Notes: generated by a model not told the origin, from the sequence alone. 64,000 nucleotides of DNA from Phycisphaerales bacterium (GCA_016709445.1 JADJMV010000015.1:1-64000), one strand, 5' to 3'. Counted from the first letter of the stretch, positions 38,653 through 52,200 are shown. Numbers and translations: made by a program.

Positions 38653-39609
38653 TCAGAAGTCCGCCTTCATACCGAGGGACTTGTAGTCGTCCCGAACGAT
38701 GTCGGCGGTCACGGGGATGTAGCCGTCCTTGACGACGGCCTCCTGGCCCTGCTTGGAGAGCACGAGCTTGATGAACTCGGCCCGGAGGGGGTCAAGGCCG
38801 GTACGGGCGTCGTAGTTGATGTAGATGTAGAGGAAGCGGGCGATGGGGTACTCGCCGCTGTAGGCGTAGTCAGACTCCGGCGGGAAGGCCTCTTCGCCCT
38901 CGGCGAGCCGGACGTGGAGGGGCTTGACATCGGCGGTGCGGTACCCGATACCGGAATACCCCATGCCGAAGCGGTCGGTGGCGACGGCCTGGACGACGGC
39001 CGACGAACCGGGCTGCTCCTTGACGGTCGGCTTGTAGTCGTTGTTCTCGAGGGCGACTTCCTTGAAGTAGGCATAGGTGCCGCTCGCGGAGTTGCGTCCG
39101 TAGAGATTGATCGGCTTGCCGGCGTAGGCGGGGTCCTTGACGCCGATATCGCCCCAGGTCATGTCGGTGCCGGCGACGGAGAAGATCTTGGCCAGCTGGG
39201 GCAAGGAGATCTCGTCGAGCGGGCAGTCCTTGTTCACGTAGACCGCGAGGCAATCGATCGCGGTCCGGATTGGGGTGGGCTTGTAGCCGAACTTGGCCTC
39301 GAACTTGTCGACTTCGGAGGACTTCATCTCGCGGCTCATGGGGCCGAACTGGGACTGGCCCTCGATCAGTGCCGGGGGTGCGGTGGACGAGCCCTTGCCC
39401 TCGATCTCCGGCTTGACGCTGGGGTAGAACTTGGTGTATTCCTGGGTCCAGTGGGCCATCAGGTTGTTCAGGGTGTCGGAGCCGACACTCTTGAGAGTCC
39501 CGAACACGCCCTGGGCGGGGCGGTATTCGGGAAGGACGGGATCGACCTGCGCGAGGGCGGTCGAGGCGACCGCCGCGAGCCCTAGCAATGCACCCAGCAG
39601 ATTTCGCAT
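38653..39609 (-). CDS. pstS: phosphate ABC transporter substrate-binding protein
   Basis: This 318-residue periplasmic phosphate-binding protein has a signal peptide (LLGALLGLAAVASTALAQ). Phosphate-contacting segments are VGSDTLNNLMAHW, GKGSSTAPPALIEGQSQFGP, the central SASGTYAYF and YSGIGYR. The ATG at 39609 has AAGGAG 6 bases upstream. It is the first gene of the pst operon, followed by a hairpin and then pstC. I saw no clear Pho box in the 150 bases upstream. Confidence 0.95.
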   Translation of the reverse strand: MRNLLGALLGLAAVASTALAQVDPVLPEYRPAQGVFGTLKSVGSDTLNNLMAHWTQEYTKFYPSVKPEIEGKGSSTAPPALIEGQSQFGPMSREMKSSEVDKFEAKFGYKPTPIRTAIDCLAVYVNKDCPLDEISLPQLAKIFSVAGTDMTWGDIGVKDPAYAGKPINLYGRNSASGTYAYFKEVALENNDYKPTVKEQPGSSAVVQAVATDRFGMGYSGIGYRTADVKPLHVRLAEGEEAFPPESDYAYSGEYPIARFLYIYINYDARTGLDPLRAEFIKLVLSKQGQEAVVKDGYIPVTADIVRDDYKSLGMKADF

Positions 39610-39650
39610 GAGAGTCTCCTTCGGGATGCTCAACCCGGCTTTGTCGGGGC

Positions 39651-39671
39651 CTCGGCGCTCCGTGCGCCGAG
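39651..39671 (-). other. 8-bp stem-loop in the pstS leader
   Basis: CTCGGCGC and GCGCCGAG pair perfectly around a five-base loop, 42 bases before the pstS ATG and 89 bases after the stop of the small lipoprotein gene. It has no T-run, so a leader structure or a Rho-type boundary is as likely as a terminator. Confidence 0.4.
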
Positions 39672-39759
39672 TCCCGAGAAGACTAGAAATCTGGGGGATA
39701 GAGGCGGGGTTCGGGCCGGGGAAGACGGCGAAGTTCCGGTCAAGATTGCGCAAACACGG

Positions 39760-40254
39760 CTATCCGCCGATGCGAATCGCCAGTGGTTCGATCGTTGTGG
39801 CGGGCTCCCCGTGGCCACTGGGCACGAAGCGACCGGTGAGCATCCCGGTTTCGGCGGGGAGTTGGTCGGTGGTGGCCTGGCGGAGGTCGAGACTGAGGAC
39901 GTGTGCGGCACCGACCTGGTCACGACGCTTGGTCGCCCGCAGGACTTCCGCGGGGACCTCCCACTCGGCGATCGGCTCGTCGGCAGGATTGCGGAGTTCG
40001 AACGTCATCGAGCCGTCGGCCCAGAGCGGGAGGGGGTAGCGATCGTCCCACAGGTACACGATGACGTTCAGGGTGTCCGGGTAGCCGTTGTGGTCCTCGT
40101 CAAGGATCGCGTGGAGTGTGATCGTGACGAGGCTGATCCTCGCCTGGCTCGGCGGGCTGGGTGGGCGCTTGTGCGTCTGCTCGGCGACGCATCCCGCGAG
40201 CAGCGGGGCCGAGAGCAACGCCAGGAACCAGGGGCGTCGAAACCGCATGAGCAT
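39760..40254 (-). CDS. small lipoprotein with an EF-hand-like loop, coupled to the secretin gene
   Basis: This 164-residue protein has a hydrophobic signal peptide ending LLAGCV, a lipobox. The mature part has DEDHNGYPD, which matches the DxDxNGxxD calcium loop of EF-hand/dockerin type, followed by beta-rich NVIVYLWDDRYPLPLW. The ATG overlaps the secretin stop by one base (TGATG), so the two are translationally coupled. Lipoproteins coded next to secretins are often pilotins that guide or fix the secretin in the outer membrane; I propose this as a candidate but see no known pilotin family. Confidence 0.75.
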   Translation of the reverse strand: MLMRFRRPWFLALLSAPLLAGCVAEQTHKRPPSPPSQARISLVTITLHAILDEDHNGYPDTLNVIVYLWDDRYPLPLWADGSMTFELRNPADEPIAEWEVPAEVLRATKRRDQVGAAHVLSLDLRQATTDQLPAETGMLTGRFVPSGHGEPATTIEPLAIRIGG

Positions 40255-43200
40255 CAGTCCTTCCCGGGCTTGGTCGGAGGGGTCGGCTTCTTCGACTCGA
40301 TCTTCGGGACCCCGACCCACTGCAGATCGCCGGCATCGTCCTGCGGGGGGGCCGTCCCGTCGTGTACGCGGACGGACGCGGCCGCGTCGTCTTCCTCGGT
40401 CGTCAGCGGGGGCTGCTGGGGGGGCTCGAAGGGGGGCAGGTCGGGGGTGGTGGGGCCCATGCTGTCGATGACGCGGGTTGGGTCGGTCAGCCCCTGGATC
40501 TCGTGATTGGTCAGGAGGTCGTAGCGGGCGACGGAGGCGCGGCCTCCCGGGATCACGTGCGGGGTGAGGATGACGAGTAGCTCGGTCTTGACGTTCTGAT
40601 CCTTCTTCGATCGGAAGGGCAGGCCGATGATGGGGAGATCGCCGATGATCGGGACCTTCCAATCCCGCTCTTCCTGGGTGGTTTGGATGAGGCCGCCGAT
40701 GACCACGGTCTGGCCGTCCATCACGCTCACGGTCGTGTCGACGACGCGCTGGGAAATGATGGGCGTCTGGAAGTCCTGGCTGACCTGGACGGTCCGGCTG
40801 GTGAGGCTTGAGATCTGAGGATTGATCTCGAGCTGGACGAAGCCATCGGCGCTGATCGTGGGCGTGACTTCCAGGATGATGCCGACGTCCTTGCGGACGA
40901 TGTTGGCGGTGACGTTGCCCGAGCCGCTCTGCGTGGTTCCCTCGAGGTACCCGATGTTCTCACCGACCTGGATCCGGGCGGACTCGTTGTTCTTGACGGT
41001 GATCTGTGGGCGGCTGAGCACCTCGAGCTTGCCCTGCACCTGGAGGGCCCTGACCATCAGCTCGAAATCGACGGAGGAGACGGAGAGATTCGGTGAGCCC
41101 AGGGCGCTGGCGAGGGCCCCACCGGCGGCGAATGAACCCGCCTTGTAGGCGTCGTTGCCGAAGCCGGCGGCCCCGCCGAAGGTCATGTCGACACCCCACT
41201 CGTCGTCGTCGTCGAGGGTGACCTCGGCCAAGAGCACCTTGATCATGACCTGGGGGGGCGGGGCGTCGAGCTCGGAGACGATCCGCTCGACGGCGGAGAT
41301 ATACCGCGGCGAGGCGGAGATCAGGAGCTTGTTGCTCTTCTCGTCGCCGACCACCGTGACCTCCTGCTCAAGCTGGCGGCTGAGCGAACCCCCGACCCCG
41401 GCGGTCCCGCCGAGTGTCTGCTGGATGCGTTGGGATTCGGTCTCGAAGTAGCTCTGGAGCGTGGTCTCGATCTCCTTGGCCTTTGCGTTGGTGAGGTGGA
41501 AGACGAGCTGCTCGCGCTCGTTGGCCTTGATGTTGTCCAGGTCGTCCACGACCTTTTGAACCAGCTCGAGGTACTCCTCGGTGCCCGAGACCAGGAGCGA
41601 ATTGGTCCGGGCGTCGATGGTGATGGAGAGCTCGCGGCGCTGGTCCGGGACCGCCGTCACGGCGGCCGACGCCATCCCGGACTTGGGCTGCTGTTCGTCC
41701 TCCTTGGCGGGCTGCTGGGGCCCTCCGGTCGGGATCAGGACGAGCGTGTCGCCCTGCATCTGGAGGTTGAACAGATCCCGGAGTACCTCCGCCATGGCGC
41801 GGGCGTCGGCGTTCTTGAGCCTGTAGGCGTTGATCTTGCGCGAGCCCGCGGTGCTGCTGTCGAGATCTTTCAGGATCGAGGCGACCAGGTCCACGATCGA
41901 GCTTGGCGCGGAAACCAGGACCGAGTTGGTGCGAAGGTCCGCCGTGAGGCGGACCTGATCGCGGATGAAATCGTCGACCTCCGCCTCGGTGAACTGGTCC
42001 GGCGAGGCGTCGCCGAGCTTCTGCACGATATCGGAGCGCAGGTACCGCAGGCGGGTCGCCTGCCCCTGGCTGATACTGCCGGTGAGCGAGCGCCCGGCGA
42101 GCACACCCTCGAGCAGCCGCACAACCTCGACGGCGTTGGCCGATTGCAGCTCGAAGCGTCGGACGTCCTGGACATTGAGGATCTCTGCAGAATCGAAGCG
42201 GTCGACGAGCGCACGGATCGCGGCCACGTCGGCCTCGCTGCCTCGGACAATGAGCGCGTTCAGCCGGGACTCCGGAGTGACGCTGAGGGAGTTTGGCCCG
42301 CGTCGATCGACCTCGCGGCTGACGTACGCGTTGTCGACGGAGGCCGCGACCTCGACGGCCCGCGCGTTCTTCAGCTGGATGAGGTCGATTTTGCCGCCGC
42401 CCGCGACGGCGGAGGCATCACTCGCGATCGCGCCGAGGAGTTCCTTCACGAGCGCGAGGTTCTCGTCGCTGCAGGTGAGGATGAGGAGGTTGTTGGCGGC
42501 GTCGGCGACGACGCTGAACGCGTCGGTCGGCGAATCCACGCCGCCGGCGCGCTTGGCGGCGTCGATCCGCTCCCGCATGAGCTGCTGGAGCTTGGGGGCG
42601 AGCACCGATACGTCGGCGCCCGGGACGGGGAGCACGTGCAGCCCCACGGTGTAGTTCGCGTCGGCGGCATCGAGGGTCTTAAGCAGGCTTTCCACGATCT
42701 CGAAGGAACGCTGGCTCGTCGAGAGGATGAGGGTGTTGGTCCTCGCGTCCGGCGTGACGATCAATTGATCCTCCGGGCGGAGCACGCCGGCGGTCTCACG
42801 CTGCCGGAAGACGTCGGCGAGCACGGAGGCGACCCGGTCGGCGGCCGCGTTCTCGAGCGGGAGGAACCGCACGGCGTTGCCCGCCGAGGCGAGCTCGACG
42901 TCGAGCGAGCCGACGAGCTCGCGGACAACGGCGATGTTGGCCGGGGTGCCGAGGATGATCAGGCTGTTGGTATCGATCTCCGGCTCGACGACGAGGCTGG
43001 AGAGGGGCACGAACAGGTCGGACTCGATCCGGGAGTTCGGGCTGGTCGGGTCGCCGCCCTGGGTGAGCACCCGGAGCCGGGCGACCTGGCGTTGCAGGCC
43101 GCTGGCGTCCGGCGTCGACTTGGCCCCGGCGATGACGACCCGTTGGATCAGGTCGGCGACCGTGCGGGCGTCGGCGTGCTTGAGCCCGACGACGGCGGGC

Positions 43201-46200
43201 TCGACCCAGTTGCCGACGGTATCGGAGTCGAGGTCTTTGACGAGCACTTCAACGAGGGCGAGCGCCTCCTCGCGCCCGCCGACGAGCAGGGTGTTGGTCC
43301 GCTCGTCGACCGAGACGGCGATCTCTCCGGCGAGAGCCTGGCCGGTCGCCGTGGGGGGCACGCCGCGGCGCTGCGTCCCGGGGAGGCGACGGAGCGCCTC
43401 GCCCTGGCTGAACAGTTGATCGATAATGGTCTTCACCCGGGCGGCCGAGGCGTTCTGGAGCGGGAAGATGCGGACGACCACCGCGTCACCGATGGGCAGG
43501 GTGTCGAGGGTGCGGATGAGCTCGGTGAGCACCGCGACATTCGTCGCCGTGGAGGCCACGATCACCGAGTTGGAATCCGTGTCCGGGATGAGGCGGATCG
43601 GGACGGCGAGGTCGAGCGAGAGCGGCTCCTTGCCGAAGCCCCTGGTGAGCTGCAGGCGTCGGACCTGTTCGCGGAGCGCGTCGGCGGGGCCGGTCTTGGC
43701 GGCCTGGGTGCTCGGATCGAGCATTTTCTGCAGGGTGGTGACGACGGCCTGCGAGGCCGCGAGCTTGAGAGGAACGATGCCCATTTCTTGGGCCGCGTCG
43801 AGCGGCTGGGCGTCGAGGAGGGCGATCAGGCGCTCGATGGTGGCGGCGTCCCGATCGTTGGCGATCACGCCGATGGCGGCCCGGCTGGTGATCTCGACGA
43901 GCGTCACGGGCTCGCTCACCAGGCCGAATCGGTCGTCGGGCACGGCCTTGGTGACACCCATCTGCTCGAGCATCTGCCGGACGAGGGCGGGCGCATTGTT
44001 CCGGATCTCGACGACCCGCATGCCCGGTACGGCGGCGGCGTCGGGCTTGGTCTGGCTCTGGCTTTCGGGCTCGGGCGTGTCCTCCACGTCGAGCTGGGCG
44101 ACGAAGTCCTTCACCTGGCCGAAGACCCCGGGCGAGGCCGAGACGATCAGCGAGTTGCTCGAACGCTCGACGTCGACGGCGAAGCCCTCTCCCAGCTTCT
44201 GTGCAACCGGCGCGAACGCGGTCTGGATGAGCTGCTTGAGGCGTGAGGCCGGCATGTGCTGCACGGGAAGAATGTTGGGCGCGACGCCCTGCGCCCCCTC
44301 CTGCTGCAGGGAGCGGGCGAGGGCCCAGATCTGGACGAGGTCGTCCTCGTCGGCACGCACGATCAGGGTGTTGGATGTGTCGTCACCGAACACGCGCGCG
44401 GAGCGGGGGCCGGTCTTGCCGCCGTTTTGCGAGCTGAACATCTGGGTGATCGCCTGCGCGACTGCCGAGGCCCGCCCACGCTCGATCGGGATCACCACGG
44501 GCTGGGGGAGCTTGACGAACTCGGGGACGTCGAGCTGCTCGATGATGCGCTCGATGCGTTCGAGCTCCTTGCGCCCGGCGGAGATGATGAGCGAATTGGT
44601 CTGCACTTCGGCGGCGACGGAGGGCACGCCCTCGGTGTCGACCAGCACGGTGGGCAGGTCATAGTTCTCGAAGCGGGGGTCGCGCTGGCCCTGGCGGGGC
44701 TGGTTGGGCTGCTGCCGGGCCCGCTGACGATCGATCTCATCTTGCACGGTCTGGCGGAACCCCTCGTTGAGCGCGCGGGCCACGCTGGCGGCGTCGGCGT
44801 GCTTCAACGGGAGCACGACGAGCTGGCGGGAGGTGTCGTACTCCGCGGTATCGAGCTTCTGCAGGAGGGAACGGATGTGCTCCCACTCGCTCTCGTCGGC
44901 GCTGATCACCAGCGAGTTGCTCGCCTTGTCGGCCACGATGGAGACATTCCGGGCCGCGAACGTGTTCGCTTCCTGCGCGAACCGTCCGTAGAACACCTTG
45001 AGGGCTTCGGCGGTCTGCTCGGCGTCCGCGAACTCGAGCCTGACGAACTCGGTGGTCCGGTTCTCGCCACCCGAGACGTCGATCTGATGGATCATGTCCT
45101 CGATCTGGGCGAGCTGGGCCTGCGTCGCGAACACGCTGATCGTGTTGTCGGTGGGCGAATAATCGATCTTCGGATCCGGCTCATCGGCGCCCTTTGGCAT
45201 GTCTCGCAGCAGCGTCGAGAGCGTAAAGCGGACATCGCTGGCCAGGACGTGCTCGAGCTGGATGCGTCGAAAGACCTGGAGCTGTTGCTCGGGCTCGATG
45301 TCGAGCTTGGAGATCTGGTCCTGCACGAGCTTGATGGTGGCGTCCGAGCCGGTCAGGAGCAGGGCGTTGCTGCGCGTGACCGGCGTGATCGTGATCTTGA
45401 CCGAGCTGGGCAGGGCGGTCCTGAGCGACTGGGCCACGTCGGCGGCCCGAGCGTGCTCGAGTATCACCGAGGCGATGTTCACGTCCTCCGGGCGTGGCGC
45501 GGCATCCAACTCGGAGATCAGACCGGCGACCTGCTCGTACCGGGGCGACGGGGCCGAGACGATGACCGAGTTGTTTCCCCGCCTGGGGCGTGACGATCAC
45601 GCGGTCTTCGGCGCGGCCCGATTGCGGGAACATCGCCCGCACCGCGGTCGCGATGTCAACGGCCGTGCCGTTCTGCAGGTAGACGATGTCGATGCGCCGA
45701 TCGTCGCCAAGCTCCGGCTTGTCCAGCTCGTCGACCAGCGACTTCACGAGGGCAAGGCTCTCCTGGTCGGCCGTGACCAGCAGCAGGTTGCCGTCCTGCG
45801 AGCCGATGATCGAGACCTGCTCGGGGGGCGACCCCTGCGCCTTCGCCCGCTCGCCGAAGAACCTCGAGAGGTTCTGCGCGGCGCGGCCGGCCTCGGCGAA
45901 CTTCAGCGAGATCGTCTCCGTCACCGCGTTGGGCAGCCCGGTGGCGCCGTCGAGCTGCTGGACGTATGCCAGCGCCTGCTCGACTCTCGCGCCCGGCCCG
46001 ACCAGGATCACGGCGCGGCGCCTGGCGTCCACCTCCACAGTCACGCTGTCGCTGTCGGCGCGCGGATCCCACCAATACCGGTTGCTGCTGCCCGACTGCA
46101 TCGCGCTCTGGACCACTCTCGCGATGGTCGCGGGATCGCCCTGGCTGATGGGCACCGCCTTGACGACCCGGTTGGTCTTGTCGGAGAACGGGACATCGAG

Positions 46201-49200
46201 CGACGCGATGATGCGCTTCATCACGTCGAGGGTCTCGCCCTGGCCCATCACGACGACGGCGTTGAGGCGCTCGTTGAACTCGAGGAGGAGCTTGTCCTCG
46301 CTCTGGGAGCCGCCGCCCCCGCCCCCGCCTCGCCGGTTGCCGTACATCCGCTCGTACTGCAGCTCGGAGGAGAGATTGGTGAGCGTGTCCTCCAGGTCGT
46401 TGACGCGGGCATTCTCGAGCGGGATGACCTCGAACTGCAGCTTGGCCAGCGAGGTTGACTCGGTATCGAACCGCTGGACCATCTGGCTGATCTGCTCGAA
46501 GTCCGCGTCGTTGGCGGCGACGACGAGTGTGCCGCTGCGCCGATCACCGGTGATCGCGACGCCCTGCACACTCACCTTCCTGCCGCTCCGCTGCATTGCC
46601 TGCTGACGGTCTCGGAAGAAGCCTGAGAGGGAGGCGGCGACCGCCTCGGCGTCGGCCTTCTGCAGGGCGATCGTGCGGACCGGCAGCCCCGCCATCTCCG
46701 AGCTGTCGATCTCGGCGACGATGCGCTTGACTTCGGCGATGTCCTCGGGCGAGGCCCGGACCACAAGCACCCCCGAGCTCGCCTCGGCCGAGATCTGCAC
46801 CCGCTCGCGCTTCCCCTCGTCCTTGCCGATCACGATCTGGTCGAGGATGCGCTGGGCGGACTGCGGATCGGCCTGGTCCAGCTTGATGATCGCCAATTCC
46901 AGCCCGTCGTCGGTCTGCGGCGCATCGGCGTTGGCCAGAAGCTTGTCGATCTCCTCGTGCTGCCTGGCCGACGCGGTCACCAGGATGGAGTTCGTCCGAT
47001 CGTCGGGCACGAATCGGGCCGCCGTGGTCTCGGAGCGGTTGCCCCCCTGCCTCTGCGCGTCGAAGAGTGTCTGGAAGGTGCGGGAGAGGTCCTGGGCCCG
47101 TGCGTTCTTGAGTTCGTAGCGCCGGATCGCCAGCCGGTCGGCGACCGGGCTCTGGTCGAGCAGGCCGACCAGCGAGTCGATCAGGCCGAGGGCCTCGGCG
47201 GGCGCCGCCACGAGCACACTCGTTCCGTCGGGGGACGCGGTGATCCGGACCGAGTCGGGATCGACATTGGCCGTGACCTGCCGTCCTTTCTCATTCTCGA
47301 TCGTCACACCCAGGCCGCGGAGACGCCGGGCCTGGCGGCCACGGGGGCTGGGCGAGAACAGATCGCGGATCGCCGTCGCGGCGCGGTCGGCGGTGATGTT
47401 CTCAAGGCGGTAGTTCTTGACGGTGACCGCTGTGGTCGCGTCGAGCCGGGCGATCGAGGCGATGAGCGTGCCGACCGATTTGAAGTCGGTCTCGTTCGCC
47501 CAGACGATCAGGGCCGAGCCGGAGGGGTCGGGCTGGACGCCCACACGTCCGGTGAATCCGCCGGGATTCCCCGGCGACGACGTGCCGATCTGACGGACGG
47601 TCTGGTCGATGATCTGCGAGATCGCCTGCGCATCGGCGGACTCGGGCAGCGTGACGATCCGAACGCTCGTGGGCTCGGCGGGCATCTGCCGCTCGAGTTC
47701 GGCGGCGAGGGCCGCGATGCGGTCGGTCAGACGCGGGGAGCCCACGACAATCATGGAGTTGCTCGCGGGATCCACCGCGATTCGGACGACGGGCTCGTCG
47801 TCGGGCGCGGATGCGGGCGGCGCCTCCGGCTGGACCTCGGGCCGGACTTCGGGCTGTGTGGTCCCCGGGCTGTCGATGGGGGCCGAGGCGATCACTGCGG
47901 CGGCGAGGACTCCGCCGGGGCCGAGCGGCTCGGAGACCCCGAGAAAGGGCGACGCCCCGCCGGCGTCACTCCCTCGCTTTCCCTTCGCGGGCTTGGCGGG
48001 GGCGGGCTCGGCCGGCGCGGGCTCGGCCGCCGGGGCCGGCTCGCCGAGCAGCTCGTCGGTGGAGATGATCTCGACCTTGACTCCGCCCTGCTGCTGGAGC
48101 AGGCGCTGGATGGTGGCCGCCATGAGGGAGGCGTCGGCGCGGGAGCGGTCGATGGGGATCATGCGGAGCTGCCGCGACCCCGAGAGCGTGGCGGCGTCGA
48201 GGTCCTTGGCGAGCTGCTCGATCAGGAGCATCTGTCCGCTGGTGGCCCGAACGATGAGCGCGTTGCCGCTGGCGTCGGTGCGAACCACCGGCGGCGGGGC
48301 CTGCGAGGCGTCGTCGTCGAACATCGCGGTGATGTTGGCGGTCAGGGCCTGGGCGTCGGCGTTCATCAGCGGGATCACGCGGACGAGCCGCTCCCCACCG
48401 GCCGGACCGGACGGTGGAACATCGAGCTCGGCCACGATCTGCTCTGCGAGATCGATCACATCCAGCGGCGCGGCGATCACCACGGCGTTGAGCCGCTTCT
48501 CCGCAGCCACCCGCACCTGGGGCTTCTCGTCCTGATCGCCGGGCTGCCTGGACCGAAGGAGGTACTGCCAGCGGGCGAATTCCGGCAGCTGGTCGACGGC
48601 CGATTCTCGGGCCAAGATCTGCTGGAGTATCGGCGCGAGCGACTCGGCAAGGGCGTTCTTGAGGATGATCGTCCTGACGCCCATCCCGTTCGGTTGGACC
48701 GTTTCGTCCATCGCCTTGACCAGCGATTCGGCCTGGTTGAGACGCTCCTCGGAGCCGGCGACCACCACCGTGTTGCTCGTGGGTTCGGCCGTGGCCGTCG
48801 CCGGCGGATCACCCGGCTTGGCGCCGGCGGTGAAGGCTGTCTGCAGCGCCGCGGCGACCGACTGGGCAGAGCCCTGCCGGAGCGGGAAAAGACGCACGGC
48901 GACCTCACGCCCGCTCGGCCGGTCGAGCGTCGCGACCAGCTCGCGGACGACAGGCGCGAGCGGCCCCGGCGCACTGATCACCAGTCGGTTCGACGCCGCG
49001 TCGGCGGTCACCCGGGGGGCCGCGACGGCGATCCCGGCCTGCTCGGCCTTGCGGAGCGGCTCCGGCCAGCGTGAGCGGTCGGCGGCGAGGGCCTCCACGG
49101 TCTTGGCGACGGCCTCGGCGTCGGCATGCTCGAGATCGACAACGGTCAGCTCGACATCGGGCATGGCGAAGGCACGCTCATCAAACTCGGTGAGCAGGCG

Positions 49201-52200
49201 CATGGCCGCGGCCAGCTGATCCTTCGTGCCGATCGCGACCACCGAGCCGGTCTGCGGCTCTGCCGTCAGCTCGAGCGGACGCCGCTCCTGCGGCATGGTT
49301 TCCTTCATGATGCGCAGCACCGTCGTGACGAGCTGCTGGGCGCCCGCCTTCGCGGGGGTGAAGGTCGCGACCTGGCGGTCCGATTGCCCGGCGGGCTGGT
49401 CGAGCCGCTCGATGATCGTCTTGGCGAGTTCGAGCGTGGCGGATGGTGCGGAGATGATCAGCGAATTCGTTCGCTCTTCGGCCTCGACGTGGATGGTCGG
49501 CTTCTTGAAGAGGTTCGGGTTTCGCGAATACCGGAGCTGGTACGCGAGAATGCGCGGATCGGTCTCCTGCTGCTCGACAAGCAGGCTCTGCACCATCGTC
49601 ACGATCCCGCCGGCGTCCGCGTGCTCGAGCGCAAAGGTCTGCACGCCCATGGTCTCGGGGTCCATCGGGCGGACGTCGAGGGGTTCGATGAGCTCTTCGA
49701 CCTTCTTGAGGTCGGCGGCCGCGCCCGAGAGGATGATGGCGTTCGACCCGGCCGCCGGGATGATCGTCACCTCGCCACCGCCGGGCAGATCCATCGAGGG
49801 GGGAGCGCCGCCCTGAGCGAATTGCCGACCTCGGCCGCGTCGGCGTAGGTGAGGGGCTTGACGTGGATCGTCCGTCGCCCCGCGGCCGCGGCCTCGGTGT
49901 CGAGCGACTTGACGAGTTCCTCGGCGACTTGCTGGATCGATTGGGGCGCGGTGATGATCAGGGTGTTGCTCGGCCCGTGGGCGGCGACATCGAGGAGGCT
50001 ATCGACCTCCTCCGCGGATCGGCCGGCCCGGACCTCCTCGTCCCGGAGTCGGGTCGCCAGCAGATCCTTCAGGAGGACCTGCAGTTGCTCGGCCCTGGCG
50101 AACTTGAGGGCGTACATCTTCATAGTCGTGTCGGGCCTGTCGGGCGCCTGCCCCAGGGAGTCGAGCACCTGCTCGATATGGGCAAATACCTCGGTGGGAC
50201 CGCTGACGACGAGGGTGTGCGTCGTGGGTTCGGTGTTGATCGTGACGGGCGTCCGGCTGCTGGCGCGGAAGGCGCCGCTGGTCGAGAGGTCCTGGAGCGT
50301 GCGGGAGACGGCGGCGAGATCGGCCCGTTCGATGCGGTAGGTCCGGACCTCGACGTCGTCGCCGAGATTCTGCTGGTCGAGGCTCTTGACGATCTGTTCG
50401 AAGCCCGCGAGACGCTGGGCGGGCGCGTCGACGATCAGGGAGTTCGTCGCGCGGTCGGCCCGGACGAAGACCTCCTTGGGCTGCTTGAGTTGCGGCTGGG
50501 GTCGACCGTAGCGATCGACCGGCACGGGAGGCTCGGGGAACATCTCGTCGATGGTCTTGGCCAATTCCTCGGCCCGCGCCCACGAGAGCGGGAAGATCCG
50601 GATCTCGCGGCCCTCGGCGTCCAGCGCCTGGGTCTCGTTGAGCTGCTCGACGATCTGCTCGATCTCCGGGAGCACGTCGGGATGCGCGGAGACGATCAGG
50701 GTGTTGGTTGCCTCGTCGGCCTGGATATCTACGGGCTTCTTGGTGCGGTCCTCGACGGGGCGGCCGTTGTACGAGGCCTGGAGCACGCGCGCGAGGTTGG
50801 TCGCGTCGGTCGCACGGAGCCGGAGGATGCGGAGGGGCGGGCGTTCGCCGGCCTGCTGGGCGTCGACACTCTTGACGAGTTGCTCGATGATGGTCATCTG
50901 GCTCGGCTGCGCCGCGACCATCAGCGAATTGGTCGTCTCGATCGCCTCGAAAACCGGCGCCGGCCCGCCCTGCATGGTGATCGACTTGTTGGCGGACACC
51001 ATCTCCTCGAGGAACTTGACAATATCGTTGACCTTGGCGAGCTTGAGATCGATCAGCCGGACCTCGCGGGCGGACCCGGTCTGCCGCTGAAGCTGGTCGA
51101 TGATCTGCACGAAGCGGTTCAGGCCGTCGAGATCCCCCACCACTTCCAGCGAGTTGGAGTTGTCATCGACGGAGACCTCGACGGGCTCTGCTTCGGGGAC
51201 ACCGGCGATCTGCGCCTGGTAGATCGCCAGGGCGCGGTCGCGGACGTCGGCCGCGGGAACGTTGGATATCGGCACGATTCGGAGCGACTTCTCGACCGGT
51301 ACGGCGGAGAGGCTCTTGAGGATCTCCTCGACCTTGGAGAAGGTGGTCTCGTCTCCGGCGACGATGAGCGTGCCGGAGCGGGGCTCGGCCTGGACCATGA
51401 CCTGGACGGGCTGCTTGCCCGCCTGGGCGGGCGCCGCGAGGGCGCCCTGCCTCGCGAGACCGTTGAGCGTGGATGTGATGGTGTCGAGGTCGCCCTTGAT
51501 GACACGGAAGGTCCGCAGCTCGGCCTGCGGGGGCACCTCGACCCGGTCGAGCTGCTGGGCGAGTTCCTCGAGGTCGGGGATGCGGGCGGTCGGGGCGTCG
51601 AAGATGAGCGAATTGCTGGATGGATCGGCCGAGACGTTGACTTCCTTCTTCTCCCGGAGCCAGGGCATGGGCCGGCCGTAGCGGTCGGCGGGCATGGGGG
51701 GCTCGGGGTAGAGCCTGTCCATGGCGGTGGCGACGTCGGTCGCGCGAGCGACCTTGAGCGGGAAGAGCTTGGTGGTGCGCTCCGGCTCGGTCGAGTTCTC
51801 CTGGTTGAGCGTCTCGACGGTCGACTTGACGTCCTCGAAGAGTTCGGGGTGCGCCGTCACGATGAGGGTGTTCGTGCCGGCTTCCGCCTGGATACTGACA
51901 GGCTTGGCCGTCCGCTCGGTGAGCGGGCGCGCGTTATACCGCTGCTGCAGCAGATTCGCGACGTTCACCGCGTCGGCGGTGCGGAGCTGGAGGATCCGCA
52001 TCGGCGGGAGGTCCGCGGGGTCGGGCCGGTCGAGGCGCTGCACGAGCTGGGCGACCAGCGCGTGCTGGGCCGTCTCCGCGTTGACCACCAGCGAGTTGGT
52101 TCGTTCGAGCACCGAGATCGGGGCTCGGGGATCGCCCTGGAGGGATCGATCGGGTCTGCGCTCGCGAGGAGTTGCCTGAGGGGCTCGAGGATCGAGGCTG

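Noticed and set aside
41430..44246. A long open frame of 938 codons on the plus strand opposite the giant secretin, and similar plus-strand frames at 24-1649, 1774-3141, 6517-8025 and 8805-10187
   Set aside because: They are antisense shadows of high-GC genes with strong third-position G/C bias. Their translations are low-complexity (Gly, Asp, Glu, Val, Arg rich) and match no family, while the minus-strand frames have clear domains.
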